This document shows positions 9,437-18,567 of a stretch of DNA of 64,000 bases, piece after piece (positions within the stretch are counted from its first letter, which is position 1; each line of letters starts with the position of its first letter). Location of the stretch: positions 570,430 through 634,429 of the forward strand of contig CANMNF010000002.1 in assembly GCA_947499255.1 (NCBI GenBank), in the 5' to 3' direction. A model generated the notes under the pieces. The model ran no database searches and was not told the DNA's origin. It worked only from the letters and a program-made list of their open reading frames with translations. The DNA comes from an uncultured Sphingomonadaceae bacterium. Its GTDB lineage: Bacteria > Pseudomonadota > Alphaproteobacteria > Sphingomonadales > Sphingomonadaceae. Both the position numbers and the translations under genes were made by a program.

Positions 9437-10120
9437 TCAATATGCTTCGTTCACATCTTCTTGCGTGATCGGAGTAATGCGGATTTCCACCCGGCGATTT
9501 TGCGCCCGGCCAGTATCGGTTGTGTTGTCTGCAACCGGATATTGCTCACCATAACCAATCGTTTCAATCCGCGCGCGGGCAACGCCGCGTGCAGACAGGA
9601 AATTGGCTACTGATTCGGCACGGCGCTTCGAAAGGTCGAGATTATAGGCATCACTCCCGGTCGAATCGGTATGTCCCATCACATCGATCAAGGAATTGGG
9701 ATAATTGATCATGCTTTGCGCTACACCATCCAGCGTATCGCGCATTGCGGGCGAAATCGCGGTGGAATTTACCGCGAAAGTTACTTCTGGCAGATTGACC
9801 AGAATACCGTCGCCTTCGGGCGTTTGGGTCACATCAACGCCTGAGCCTTCGGTGGCTTCTTCGAGTTCGCGAATCTGTTCGTCCATCCGGTAACCGACAT
9901 AGCCGCCCGCCGCGCCGCCAATGCCAGCGCCGATGATGCGTGCGGTTTTTCCGCCCACAAGATCGCCAAGCAAATAGCCCAATCCTGCACCGCCGATACC
10001 GCCAATAGCGGTCCGGGAGATCTTGCGTTCACCCGTATTGGGATCGGTAACACAGGCCGATGTCGCGCCTATAAGGCCAAGTGCAGCCACGCTCGAGATA
10101 AAAAATTTCTTTGCTTTCAT
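9437..10120 (-). CDS. OmpA-family outer-membrane lipoprotein (YiaD-like)
   Basis: 227 residues from the ATG at 10120. The longer frame to 10207 would overlap the promoter below. The N-terminus is a lipoprotein-type signal (FFISSVAALGLIGATSAC), followed by a glycine-zipper segment (GGIGGAGLGYLLGDLVGG, then GAGIGGAAGGYVGY, residues about 35-75) and a C-terminal OmpA peptidoglycan-binding domain (MGHTDSTGSDAYNLDLSKRR, then GRAQNRRVEIRI). It probably tethers the outer membrane to the wall. An EcfG-type promoter upstream suggests induction in the general stress response. Confidence 0.92.
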   Translation of the reverse strand: MKAKKFFISSVAALGLIGATSACVTDPNTGERKISRTAIGGIGGAGLGYLLGDLVGGKTARIIGAGIGGAAGGYVGYRMDEQIRELEEATEGSGVDVTQTPEGDGILVNLPEVTFAVNSTAISPAMRDTLDGVAQSMINYPNSLIDVMGHTDSTGSDAYNLDLSKRRAESVANFLSARGVARARIETIGYGEQYPVADNTTDTGRAQNRRVEIRITPITQEDVNEAY

Positions 10121-10177
10121 GGATATGGTCCCCATCCAATGCGTTTTGCAGTACCACAAGGGCATGCTTAGAAGGTC

Positions 10178-10202
10178 AACGTAGCAGTTACTTTCCTGTT
10201 CC
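10178..10202 (-). promoter_or_regulatory. EcfG-type general stress response promoter
   Basis: The minus strand reads GGAAC (10202-10198), 16 bases, then CGTT (10181-10178). This matches the GGAAC-N16/17-CGTT consensus of alphaproteobacterial sigma-EcfG promoters exactly. It lies about 58 bases upstream of the OmpA-like start codon, leaving room for a normal 5' leader. Confidence 0.7.
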
Positions 10203-10264
10203 AACATGAACAGACATCTCAGGGCTTCGCCTTTTCTCTTTCATCTGCTAGCGCTTTTGGTCCG

Positions 10265-11563
10265 ATGTCGCCCTTTCCTTGGCATTATCTCGCTGCACTT
10301 GCTGCTTTGATCGTCCTCAATGGCGTTTTCGCCATGTCTGAGCTGGCGATTGTTTCTGCACGCACATCGCGCCTGCGCATGGCGGCAGAGCGCGGCAGCA
10401 AAAGCGCCGAAATCGCCATGAAACTGGCAGCGGAACCCGGCAAATTCCTTTCCACGGTGCAGATTGGCATTACCCTGATCGGAATTATTGCAGGTGCTGT
10501 TTCGGGCGCCACTTTGGGCGGTCCTGTTGGTGAACGGTTGGCGGCCTTGGGTATTGAGCAGGAAATGGCATCGGATGCAGGATTTATCCTGATGATCGCC
10601 ATGACGACTTATTTCAGCCTTGTTGTTGGTGAGCTGGTACCCAAACAAGTCGCTCTGCGTGCGGCAGAGCCGATTGCCATTGTGATGGCGCGTCCGATGT
10701 ACTGGCTGGCGCGAATTGCTGCGCCTTTTGTCTGGTTGCTCGATACATCGTCCAATTTGTTGCTTGCTGTTTTGCGGGTGCGTCACAAAGGCGATCATCG
10801 CCTGACCGCGCAAGAGCTGCAGATGATATTCGCAGATGCCACACGTACCGGCGTGATTGAGGAGCAGGAACGCGCCATTCTTTCTGGCATTATGCGTTTG
10901 CAAGATCGCCCGGTGCGCGAATTGATGACGCCGCGAACGCAGCTGGACTGGCTCGATGCCGCCGCGGATGAGGCGCAGATGCGCGAGACCATCACAGATA
11001 CACCCCACTCCATGCTGCCTGTTGCCGAAGGGTCGCCCGATAAGGTGATCGGTGTTGTCAAAGTGCGCGAGATACTCGCCTTGCTTATAGCGGGAGAGAC
11101 GGTCGTGCTTGCTGATCTGATCCGCAAATCCGAAGTCGTACCTGATCAATTGGATGCGATGGATGCCCTGCGCGTATTGCAGCAATCCGGCACCGGCATG
11201 GCCATGGTCCACGATGAATATGGCCATCTGGATGGGATCGTAACGACGGCAGATTTGCTCACGGCGATTGCAGGCGATTTCGCCAGCCATCTGGATGAAG
11301 GTGATGAGCCGCTTTTAACGCAGCGCGATGACGGCAGCTATCTGGTCGCCGGGTCGCTTTCAGCAGACGCACTGGCTGACACGTTAGGGTTGGAGTTCGA
11401 TGAGCCACGCGAATTTGCAACTGCTGCGGGCTATGCGCTCTCGGTATTGAAGAAGCTGCCGCTGGAAGGCGAAAGTTTTATCGATCAAGGATGGCGCTTT
11501 GAAGTGATCGATATGGACAGGCGCAAAATCGATAAGCTGCTCGTCCAAAAAACCCCGGTTTAG
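10265..11563 (+). CDS. CNNM/CBS-domain membrane protein (hemolysin C / CorC family)
   Basis: 432 residues. The order is typical: an N-terminal CNNM domain with about four helices (ALIVLNGVFAMSELAIVSAR at residue 12 onward, residues 1-190), a CBS pair (residues about 205-330, MRLQDRPVRELMTPRTQLDW and ATGTGMAMVHDEYGHLDG-like segment), and a C-terminal CorC/HlyC transporter-associated domain. The family is linked to Mg2+/Co2+ efflux or homeostasis; the haemolysin label is historical. The gene ends four bases into the convergent lipoprotein gene. Confidence 0.93.
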   Translation: MSPFPWHYLAALAALIVLNGVFAMSELAIVSARTSRLRMAAERGSKSAEIAMKLAAEPGKFLSTVQIGITLIGIIAGAVSGATLGGPVGERLAALGIEQEMASDAGFILMIAMTTYFSLVVGELVPKQVALRAAEPIAIVMARPMYWLARIAAPFVWLLDTSSNLLLAVLRVRHKGDHRLTAQELQMIFADATRTGVIEEQERAILSGIMRLQDRPVRELMTPRTQLDWLDAAADEAQMRETITDTPHSMLPVAEGSPDKVIGVVKVREILALLIAGETVVLADLIRKSEVVPDQLDAMDALRVLQQSGTGMAMVHDEYGHLDGIVTTADLLTAIAGDFASHLDEGDEPLLTQRDDGSYLVAGSLSADALADTLGLEFDEPREFATAAGYALSVLKKLPLEGESFIDQGWRFEVIDMDRRKIDKLLVQKTPV

Positions 11564-11973
11564 CCAGGAATAACAGCGCGGGCAGCCTGTCCGTCACCTT
11601 CAGGCGCGGCGAGAATGGTCCGCGTTGCCTCGCCTTTATCAACGGAATGCGTTTCAGGGTCGCCCACGGTTGAGCGGATGCCCGGCGCTGCATTTCCTGC
11701 CGAACGCAAAGCGCTCTTTTCAACTTCGCTGCGTTCCATCGCGGGGAACAGCGCTTCGAGCGCTTGTTGCGCGGCCGTTCCATCGGTTGGGCGCGGGGCA
11801 CCTGGTACAGGAGGCGTGAGTTCAAAGTCAGGCGGCACAACCAGCGGGGCCTGCCGCTGAACAGCAAACTCATCGGGGCGATCACGGCCACCCAGGTCAA
11901 CGCCTCCACAAGCTGCAACCGAAAGGCCAGTTGCCAATACTATCGAAGCCTTGATGACATCACGCATATTCAT
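11560..11973 (-). CDS. DUF3035 lipoprotein, BamF-like
   Basis: 137 residues (135 if the second ATG at 11967 is used). It has a lipoprotein signal (VLATGLSVAAC) and the family motif RPDEFAVQRQAPLVVPPDFEL. DUF3035 proteins in alphaproteobacteria include BamF, a lipoprotein of the outer-membrane beta-barrel assembly complex. The position right after ileS-lspA matches the usual gene order in the class. It is the last gene of the long minus-strand run. Confidence 0.82.
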   Translation of the reverse strand: MNMRDVIKASIVLATGLSVAACGGVDLGGRDRPDEFAVQRQAPLVVPPDFELTPPVPGAPRPTDGTAAQQALEALFPAMERSEVEKSALRSAGNAAPGIRSTVGDPETHSVDKGEATRTILAAPEGDGQAARAVIPG

Positions 11974-12005
11974 TCTCCGCCGGGCTGGTTTGCAGCCACT
12001 TTGCT

Positions 12006-12524
12006 TTAATCTTGCTCTGGGCTTTCGTCTTTGTCGGGTTTCTCGCCGATGAACAAGGCGCGGGCAAGGATAATCACCACGCCGATGGAAATCGCCGCAT
12101 CGGCCACGTTGAAGATCAGGAAGGGCCGAAAGTCTCCGATATGCAGGTCGGCAAAGTCGATCACATAGCCCAGCGTGTACCGGTCATAGATATTGCCAAG
12201 CGCGCCGCCCAGCACCATGGATAAAGGGATGATGTCCCAGAATTTGCGCTCGCGCAGCAGCCAGATGAACACGATCAAGGCGATGCCCGCCGTTACTGCC
12301 ACAAGGATCCAGCGCATTTCCATACTGGTGGCTTCAAAAAGGCCGAGCGAGACACCGTAATTGTTCGTCCGGGTGAAATCGAAAAAGGGCAGCAGCGGAT
12401 AATGATCGCCGATCTGCGTCAGATTGAGCTTTTTAACGACAAACCATTTCAGTGCCTGATCCGCGATACAAATCACCGCAGCCAAAATCAGGCCATAGAT
12501 GTGGTTACGTGAAAGCCTGCTCAC
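12006..12524 (-). CDS. lspA: Signal peptidase II (prolipoprotein signal peptidase)
   Basis: 172 residues with four hydrophobic segments. LspA cuts the signal peptide from diacylated prolipoproteins at the inner membrane. The two catalytic aspartates are in LGYVIDFADLH and FNVADAAISIG. The start overlaps the ileS stop by four bases, so the two are translationally coupled; the downstream lipoprotein gene is one of its likely substrates. Confidence 0.97.
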   Translation of the reverse strand: MSRLSRNHIYGLILAAVICIADQALKWFVVKKLNLTQIGDHYPLLPFFDFTRTNNYGVSLGLFEATSMEMRWILVAVTAGIALIVFIWLLRERKFWDIIPLSMVLGGALGNIYDRYTLGYVIDFADLHIGDFRPFLIFNVADAAISIGVVIILARALFIGEKPDKDESPEQD

Positions 12525-15517
12525 GCCGCACCGTCCAAATCAGCGACAACATCAGTACAGCGTCCACACAAATCGCCATCTTCTGCAACATCAGGCAGCA
12601 ACCGCCAGCAGCGCCCGCATTTCGCATGCGCGGTTTTGGTGACAGTCACGCCGTCACGTTCGGCCCGCGCAACATCGGCTGTAATAAACAGCTCTGCCAA
12701 ATCATCGTCGCTAAAGCCTTCAGGGACCGCGCTGGCAGGAACGTTTACTTCCGCCTCAAGTCCGGAGCGGATGGTCTTTTCGCGGCGAAGTGGCTCAATC
12801 GCTTCGGTCACTTTTTCACGCAAAGCGCGCAGTTCTTGCCACCGGGTCATGTCCGCTTGCGCTTGGGGGATGTCAGGCCATTCCAGCAAATGCACAGACC
12901 CGCCTTGGGGATAGCGCGTGCGCCAAACCTCTTCGCTGGTAAACACCAGCACCGGCGCGGCATAACGAGTTAACGCCTGAAACAGCGTATCGAGCACAGT
13001 GCGATAAGCGCGGCGTTCAAGGCTATCTGCCGCATCACAATAAAGCCGATCTTTACGGATATCAAAGAAGAAAGCCGACAGGTCCTCATTCGCGAAATCG
13101 GTCAGCGCGCGGGTATAAGCGTTGAAGTCAAAATCATCGACAGCCGTGCGCATTTTGGCATCCAGCTGCCCCAACAATGCGAGCACATAGCGCTCCAATT
13201 CGGGCATATCTTCAACCGCAACCCGCTCTGCCTCATCAAAATCGGCCAGCCCGCCCAACAAATAGCGAAACGTGTTGCGCAATTTGCGATATTGGTCCGC
13301 CACGCCTTTGAGGATTTGCGGACCGATGCGGTGATCTTCGGTAAAATCAACTGACAGCGCCCACAGGCGAATAATGTCCGCCCCATATTCCTGCATCACT
13401 TTGAGCGGATCGATAGTGTTGCCGATGCTTTTCGACATTTTGCGACCATCGGCGGCCATCGTGAAGCCGTGCGTCAGCACCGCTTTATATGGCGCACTGC
13501 CCCGCGTAGCGCAGCTTTCCAGCAAAGACGACTGGAACCAGCCGCGATGTTGGTCTGACCCTTCGAGATAAAGGTCAGCGGGTGTTTGCAGATCAGGCCA
13601 GCGCCCGCTTTCCAATACGAAGGAATGGGTGCAACCTGAATCGAACCACACATCGAGGATGTCTTTGACCATCTCGAAATCGTCTGGATCGTAATCGGGG
13701 CCAAGCAACTCGCCTGCTTTTTCAGGATCCCAGCCATCAACCCCTTGCGCTTCAATAGCGGCAAGGATGCGCGCATTCACAGCCGCATCAACCAGATATT
13801 CACCGGACTTACGATCCACGAACAGCGTGATGGGCACGCCCCATGCACGTTGGCGTGAGAGCACCCAATCGGGCCGTCCCTCAACCATGCTTGTGATCCG
13901 GTTGCGGCCTTTTTCGGGCACGAAGCGGGTTTCGCTGATCGCGTCCATTGCCACTTGGCGCAAAGTAGGCGCTTCGTCGCGATCATCTTCGCGCGGATCG
14001 GGCGCGCCGCCTTCGCCTTCCCACGCGCGGTCTTCAGGCGATTTGGGGCAGATATGTTTAAGCGCGCGGTCCATCGGTACGAACCATTGCGGCGTGCACC
14101 GGAAGATTACTTTCGCTTTGCTCCGCCAGCTATGCGGATAAGAATGCTTGTAATCAGCAGACGCGCTGAGCAAAGCTCCAGCGTCCCTGAGGTCGGAGCA
14201 AATCGGGCCATCGGGCGCGTTGAACTTGGGATTGATCACGGCGCGGCGGCGCGGCTTGCCCTCCGCATCGACATCCTCCGCACCCAGCCACAACCAGTCA
14301 TCCTTATAAACCCCGCCAGCATTGACGACGAATCTAGGATTGATGCCGTGTACCTTGCACAGATCGAAGTCATCTTCACCATGATCGGGGGCCATATGGA
14401 CAAGGCCGGTGCCGCTCTCGGTGGTGACGAATTCGCCGGGAAGAAGCGGACGCGGCTTAGCATAAAAGCCGCCGAGCTTGTGCATCGGGTGACGGGCGAT
14501 GGTTCCGGCTAGGTCGGAACCTTTGAAGTCTGTTACCTCTTCCAAGTATGCGTTCGTACTGGTCGAATCTGAGTTCTGCGTTCGCGACCTTGTTTGAAGA
14601 GCATCCTTAAGTTGCCGTGAAACAACTACTTGTCGAACCAAGCGCCATGGATGGCTATCTGATGATCGCTTCTCCCGTTCGCGCTGCTCGACGCCACCAT
14701 CACCGATCGAGGACCCCGCGGGTAAAACGTTACATAGAACATACTCAATATCCGGCCCATAAGCCAAAGCCTGATTAACCGGAATGGTCCAAGGCGTAGT
14801 GGTCCAGATAACCGCATAGGCACCCACCAGCTCTTCGATAGGCGATTCCACAATCTCAAACGCCACATCGATCTGCGTCGAGGTGATGTCCTCATATTCC
14901 ACCTCGGCCTCGGCCAGAGCGGTCTTTTCCACCGGTGACCACATCACCGGCTTGGCCCCTCGATAAAGCTGGCCACCTTCGGCGAATTTCAGCAGTTCTG
15001 CGACAATCCCGGCCTCGGCCTCCGGGGCCATGGTGAGATACGGATCATCCCACTCACCGGTTATGCCCAGTCGCTTGAACTGTTCGCGCTGCACATCGAC
15101 CCAGCTTTTCGCATATTCGCGGCATTCAGCGCGAAATTCGCGTGGGGGCACTTCGTCTTTGTTCTTCTTTTTCTTGCGGTATTTTTCTTCAACCTTCCAT
15201 TCGATCGGCAGGCCGTGGCAATCCCAGCCCGGCACGTAAGGCGCATCCTTGCCCAGTAGGCTTTGCGTGCGCACCACCGCATCTTTCAAAACCTTGTTCA
15301 GCGCATGGCCGATATGAATGTCGCCATTGGCATAGGGCGGGCCATCATGGAGGATGAATTTCTCGCGGCCCGCGCGGCTTTCGCGCAGTTGGCTGTAGAG
15401 GCCATCGTCTTCCCAGCGCGCCAGAATGCCCGGCTCCTTTTGCGGGAGGCCAGCCTTCATGGGGAAGTCAGTCTTCGGGAGGAAGACGGTGTCTCTATAG
15501 TCGCGCTTCTCGGTCAT
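12521..15517 (-). CDS. ileS: Isoleucyl-tRNA synthetase
   Basis: 998 residues, some 40-60 longer than usual. Class I motifs are intact: PYANGDIHIGHALNK (HIGH) and DGRKMSKSIGN (KMSKS). The C-terminal zinc site reads CGRCWRLLPD and CGRC. The extra length is in two places. One is an insertion in the CP1 editing domain (residues about 262-330, bases 14515-14740), rich in TCA, CGA, ACA and CTA codons unlike the rest of the gene. The other is an acidic stretch near residues 490-516 (GGAPDPREDDRDEAP). Neither breaks the frame. Charges tRNA-Ile and proofreads valine. Confidence 0.97.
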   Translation of the reverse strand: MTEKRDYRDTVFLPKTDFPMKAGLPQKEPGILARWEDDGLYSQLRESRAGREKFILHDGPPYANGDIHIGHALNKVLKDAVVRTQSLLGKDAPYVPGWDCHGLPIEWKVEEKYRKKKKNKDEVPPREFRAECREYAKSWVDVQREQFKRLGITGEWDDPYLTMAPEAEAGIVAELLKFAEGGQLYRGAKPVMWSPVEKTALAEAEVEYEDITSTQIDVAFEIVESPIEELVGAYAVIWTTTPWTIPVNQALAYGPDIEYVLCNVLPAGSSIGDGGVEQREREKRSSDSHPWRLVRQVVVSRQLKDALQTRSRTQNSDSTSTNAYLEEVTDFKGSDLAGTIARHPMHKLGGFYAKPRPLLPGEFVTTESGTGLVHMAPDHGEDDFDLCKVHGINPRFVVNAGGVYKDDWLWLGAEDVDAEGKPRRRAVINPKFNAPDGPICSDLRDAGALLSASADYKHSYPHSWRSKAKVIFRCTPQWFVPMDRALKHICPKSPEDRAWEGEGGAPDPREDDRDEAPTLRQVAMDAISETRFVPEKGRNRITSMVEGRPDWVLSRQRAWGVPITLFVDRKSGEYLVDAAVNARILAAIEAQGVDGWDPEKAGELLGPDYDPDDFEMVKDILDVWFDSGCTHSFVLESGRWPDLQTPADLYLEGSDQHRGWFQSSLLESCATRGSAPYKAVLTHGFTMAADGRKMSKSIGNTIDPLKVMQEYGADIIRLWALSVDFTEDHRIGPQILKGVADQYRKLRNTFRYLLGGLADFDEAERVAVEDMPELERYVLALLGQLDAKMRTAVDDFDFNAYTRALTDFANEDLSAFFFDIRKDRLYCDAADSLERRAYRTVLDTLFQALTRYAAPVLVFTSEEVWRTRYPQGGSVHLLEWPDIPQAQADMTRWQELRALREKVTEAIEPLRREKTIRSGLEAEVNVPASAVPEGFSDDDLAELFITADVARAERDGVTVTKTAHAKCGRCWRLLPDVAEDGDLCGRCTDVVADLDGAA

Positions 15518-15591
15518 CGTGCGGGGCCTTTAGCGGGGCGGCGGCCCGAGGGCAATTTTGTTTGACGCTGCCATGTTGGACACTGCGCGAT

Positions 15592-16524
15592 TTATTTCGC
15601 GCCCAGCAATGTGCGGGCTTGCGCGCAATCATTTTCCATCTGTGCGATCAAGGCGTCCAGACTATCGAATTTGGCTTCTGGCCGCAGGAAGTGATGGAAA
15701 GCAACTTCCAGCTCTTTTCCGTATAAATCACCTGAAAAATCAAATAAATACGGTTCGAGCAATTCCTTGGGCGGATCGAATTGGGGGCGAATGCCAAGAT
15801 TGGCTGCGCCATTAAACGTCTCACCTGAGGCAATGATGGTCGCGGTGACGGCATAAATGCCAAAGCGCGGGCGCAGATAATGGCCCAATTCCATGTTCGC
15901 GGTGGGATAACCGATTTCGCGGCCACGCTTATCACCATGCACAACGGTGCCGCGCACCGCGAAAGGGCGGGTCAACAATTGCGCCGCGACATCGCATTCG
16001 CCCGCTTTCAAGGCATCGCGAATGCGGCTGGAAGAGACCACTTGTCCCGCGCCCTCGACCGGAGTGATTGCGCGCGCTTCAATCCCGCAGGTCGCGCCCA
16101 CTTCGCGCAGAACATCGGTATTGCCCCCGCGCCCTTGACCAAAAGAAAAGTCCTCGCCCGTCACCACGCCGGCGGCGCCAATATGTGTACCCAGCAAATC
16201 GCGCACAAAGGCTTCGGCGGGTTGGCTGGCCAGCTCATCCCCGAAATCGAACACCAGCATGGCATCCGCGCCCGCTGCCTTGAACAGTTCTTCGCGTTGA
16301 TCGAGCGTTGTTAGCCGAAAAGGCGGCACATGCGGCGCGAAATGGCGCACGGGATGCGGATCAAATGTGGCGACAATGGCCGGGCAACCTCTGGTTTTCG
16401 CCCAGTTAACAGCTTCGCCCACGACATGCTGATGCCCGAGATGAAACCCATCAAAATTGCCCAGCGCCACAATAGCACCGCGCAAGTGATCAGGGATGGT
16501 GTCACGATGAGAAAGGCGGATCAT
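15592..16524 (-). CDS. ribF: Bifunctional riboflavin kinase / FAD synthetase
   Basis: 310 residues. The N-terminal FAD synthetase half shows ALGNFDGFHLGHQHVV (nucleotidyl-transferase HxGH type) and FSFGQGRGGN; the C-terminal riboflavin kinase half shows GDKRGREIGYPTANM and ANLGIRPQFD. It converts riboflavin to FMN and FAD. The start overlaps the folA stop by four bases; ileS follows 74 bases downstream, as in many proteobacteria. Confidence 0.97.
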   Translation of the reverse strand: MIRLSHRDTIPDHLRGAIVALGNFDGFHLGHQHVVGEAVNWAKTRGCPAIVATFDPHPVRHFAPHVPPFRLTTLDQREELFKAAGADAMLVFDFGDELASQPAEAFVRDLLGTHIGAAGVVTGEDFSFGQGRGGNTDVLREVGATCGIEARAITPVEGAGQVVSSSRIRDALKAGECDVAAQLLTRPFAVRGTVVHGDKRGREIGYPTANMELGHYLRPRFGIYAVTATIIASGETFNGAANLGIRPQFDPPKELLEPYLFDFSGDLYGKELEVAFHHFLRPEAKFDSLDALIAQMENDCAQARTLLGAK

Positions 16525-17018
16525 GTTGCGACCCTCTCATAGCTCACAAAATCGAAAGCTGGGTGTGCATCTGTTCCGTCATGCGCATCTCGGCTGACTT
16601 CGCGCCAGCTTGCATCGGGCGCAGGCAGGGTAGTGTCACCTGGCGTATCATCATGCACATGGGTGAGTTCAAAGCGGGTGCCGTAATCGGCCATAAGCGC
16701 GAAAATCTGTGCGCCTCCGATCACAGCGAAATCCTCATCGCCGATCAGCGCGAGTGCTTCATCCAAACCAGCGGCCACTTGTGCACCTTCGCTTGTCCAG
16801 CCTGCTTGCCGCGTCAGGACGATGTGTCTGCGGCCGGGCAGTACGCCTGGCAAACTGTCAAAGGTCTTGCGGCCCATCACCATCGGTTTGCCCATGGTTA
16901 GGTGCTTAAACCGCTTGAGATCCTCGCTGATAGACCAAGGCAGTTTGCCATCGCGCCCAATTACTCCATTGCGCGCGCGCGCAACAATGAACAAAACTTC
17001 GCGGGCTTTATCGGACAC
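16521..17018 (-). CDS. folA: Dihydrofolate reductase
   Basis: 165 residues from a GTG at 17018 that overlaps the purK stop by 11 bases. A longer frame to 17078 would add an arginine-rich leader read from purK and is unlikely. Family marks: IVARARNGVIGRDGKLPW, the substrate aspartate/glutamate helix SEDLKRFKHLT, GKPMVMGRKTFDSLP, and VIGGAQIFALM for NADPH. It makes tetrahydrofolate, needed for thymidylate and purine synthesis, which fits the neighbouring purE and purK. Confidence 0.96.
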   Translation of the reverse strand: MSDKAREVLFIVARARNGVIGRDGKLPWSISEDLKRFKHLTMGKPMVMGRKTFDSLPGVLPGRRHIVLTRQAGWTSEGAQVAAGLDEALALIGDEDFAVIGGAQIFALMADYGTRFELTHVHDDTPGDTTLPAPDASWREVSRDAHDGTDAHPAFDFVSYERVAT

Positions 17019-18060
17019 AGGTGATGTGCCCCATCTTGCGCCCGGCGCGCGCTGCGCCTTTGCCATAAAGATGCACATGTGCGCCGGGATCGGAAAGGTG
17101 CCCTGCCAGATCGAGAGCGCTTTCCCCGATCAGGTTTTCCATCACAATGTTCGCCGCAACACTCGTGGTGTCGCCCAAAGGGGCACCGCTGATTGCGCGG
17201 ATGTGATTCTCAAACTGGCTGATATGCGCGCCTTCAATGGTCCAATGTCCGGAATTGTGCACCCGCGGTGCCATTTCATTGAAGATCGGGCCGTCGTTTG
17301 TCGCGAAAAATTCCACGGTGAGTACGCCTACATAACCAAGCTCTTGCGCAATCTTTTGCGTCAATGCTCTGGCTTGTTGCACTTGTTCGCCAACGATTGC
17401 GGGTGCTGGCAATGTGGAGCGAGCAAGAATGCCGTCCTTGTGCGTGTTGTGCGCAGAATCCCAGAAACACACTTCGCCATCGCCACCGCGCGCCATGATG
17501 ACGGAAAATTCGCAGGTGAAATCGACGAAGCCTTCGTAGATCAGGCCGCTATCCGGAATGGTGATTTCGGGTAGGTCTTGCGCACCGTTGATGCGCCACT
17601 GGCCTTTGCCATCATAGCCATCGCGCCGCGTTTTCAATATGCCCGGCGCACCGATCTGCGCGACAGCCACGGCCAGGTCTTCTTGTGCCATAACCGGCGC
17701 AAAAGGCGCTGGCTGGCCGCCCAATGCGGTGACAAATTCCTTCTCGCGCAAGCGATCTTGCGCAATTTCCAAGGCGCTCGGTGCAGGCGCCAGCTTTGTC
17801 TGATCCAGCGTAGCCAGCGGCCCCACAGGGACATTCTCAAACTCATAGGTGATCACATCGCAGGCCGAGGCGAACGTGGCCAAAGCGGTGGCATCATCCC
17901 ATGTCGCTTGCGTGAATTCAGCAGAGACTTCAGCAGCAACGCTATGGCTTTCCGGTGCATAGATATGGCAGCGATAGCCCAATTGCGCAGCCGCCATGGC
18001 AAGCATGCGGCCAAGCTGGCCACCACCAAGAATGCCGATTGTGCTTCCGGGCGCGAGCAC
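17008..18060 (-). CDS. purK: 5-(Carboxyamino)imidazole ribonucleotide synthase
   Basis: 350 residues from the GTG at 18060, 7 bases after the purE stop; the frame stays open to 18327 only because it runs through purE. ATP-grasp enzyme that carboxylates AIR using bicarbonate. Visible: the N-terminal IGILGGGQLGRMLAMAAAQL, an ATP-grasp core with KTRRDGYDGKGQWRI, and EMAPRVHNSGHWTIEGA. Works with PurE in de novo purine synthesis. Confidence 0.96.
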   Translation of the reverse strand: MLAPGSTIGILGGGQLGRMLAMAAAQLGYRCHIYAPESHSVAAEVSAEFTQATWDDATALATFASACDVITYEFENVPVGPLATLDQTKLAPAPSALEIAQDRLREKEFVTALGGQPAPFAPVMAQEDLAVAVAQIGAPGILKTRRDGYDGKGQWRINGAQDLPEITIPDSGLIYEGFVDFTCEFSVIMARGGDGEVCFWDSAHNTHKDGILARSTLPAPAIVGEQVQQARALTQKIAQELGYVGVLTVEFFATNDGPIFNEMAPRVHNSGHWTIEGAHISQFENHIRAISGAPLGDTTSVAANIVMENLIGESALDLAGHLSDPGAHVHLYGKGAARAGRKMGHITCVR

Positions 18061-18067
18061 CTTTGCT

Positions 18068-18562
18068 TTAATCCTTTGGCTGCTCAGCGACCTTATCGGT
18101 CTGCGCAGCCCGCCATTGTTTAAGCCGGTCGGCCAAGCCTTCATCGCCAAGCGCGAGAATAGAGGCCGAAAGCAAGCCCGCATTGGTCGCTCCCGCTTCA
18201 CCAATCGCCAAAGTACCCGTTGGCACACCAGCAGGCATCTGTACGATGGAAAGCAAGCTATCGAGACCAGAAAGCGCGCGCGATTGCACCGGTACGCCCA
18301 AAACTGGCAAATGCGTGAGTGCGGCAATCATGCCGGGCAAATGCGCTGCGCCGCCTGCGCCTGCGATCACCACTTTAAAGCCTTCATCCGCTGCGCCTTT
18401 GCCAAATGCATGCAAACGATCCGGTGTGCGATGTGCAGAAACAATGCGTGCCTCATAGCTGATCCCAAGCGCATCGAGCACTTCGGCGGCTTTGCGCATC
18501 GTGGGCCAATCAGACTGGCTGCCCATGACAATGGCGATTTGGGGTTCGGCTTGCGCTGTCAT
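18068..18562 (-). CDS. purE: N5-carboxyaminoimidazole ribonucleotide mutase
   Basis: 164 residues. Class I PurE converts N5-CAIR to CAIR. The signature [19 protein letters not shown] at the N-terminus, SAHRTPDRL with the catalytic histidine, and [15 protein letters not shown] are all present. It follows gpmA by five bases and precedes purK. Confidence 0.97.
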   Translation of the reverse strand: MTAQAEPQIAIVMGSQSDWPTMRKAAEVLDALGISYEARIVSAHRTPDRLHAFGKGAADEGFKVVIAGAGGAAHLPGMIAALTHLPVLGVPVQSRALSGLDSLLSIVQMPAGVPTGTLAIGEAGATNAGLLSASILALGDEGLADRLKQWRAAQTDKVAEQPKD

Positions 18563-18567
18563 GGCGC

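Noticed and set aside
10121-10207. Earlier start for the OmpA-like lipoprotein
   Set aside because: It would overlap the EcfG promoter and hide the lipoprotein signal peptide.
10241-11290. 349-codon frame opposite the CBS-domain gene
   Set aside because: Antisense shadow with composition (many His, Arg, Cys, Gln) typical of noncoding frames.
17008-18327. Longer purK with an 89-residue N-terminal extension
   Set aside because: The extension is purE read in another frame; the GTG at 18060 restores the normal PurK start and spacing.
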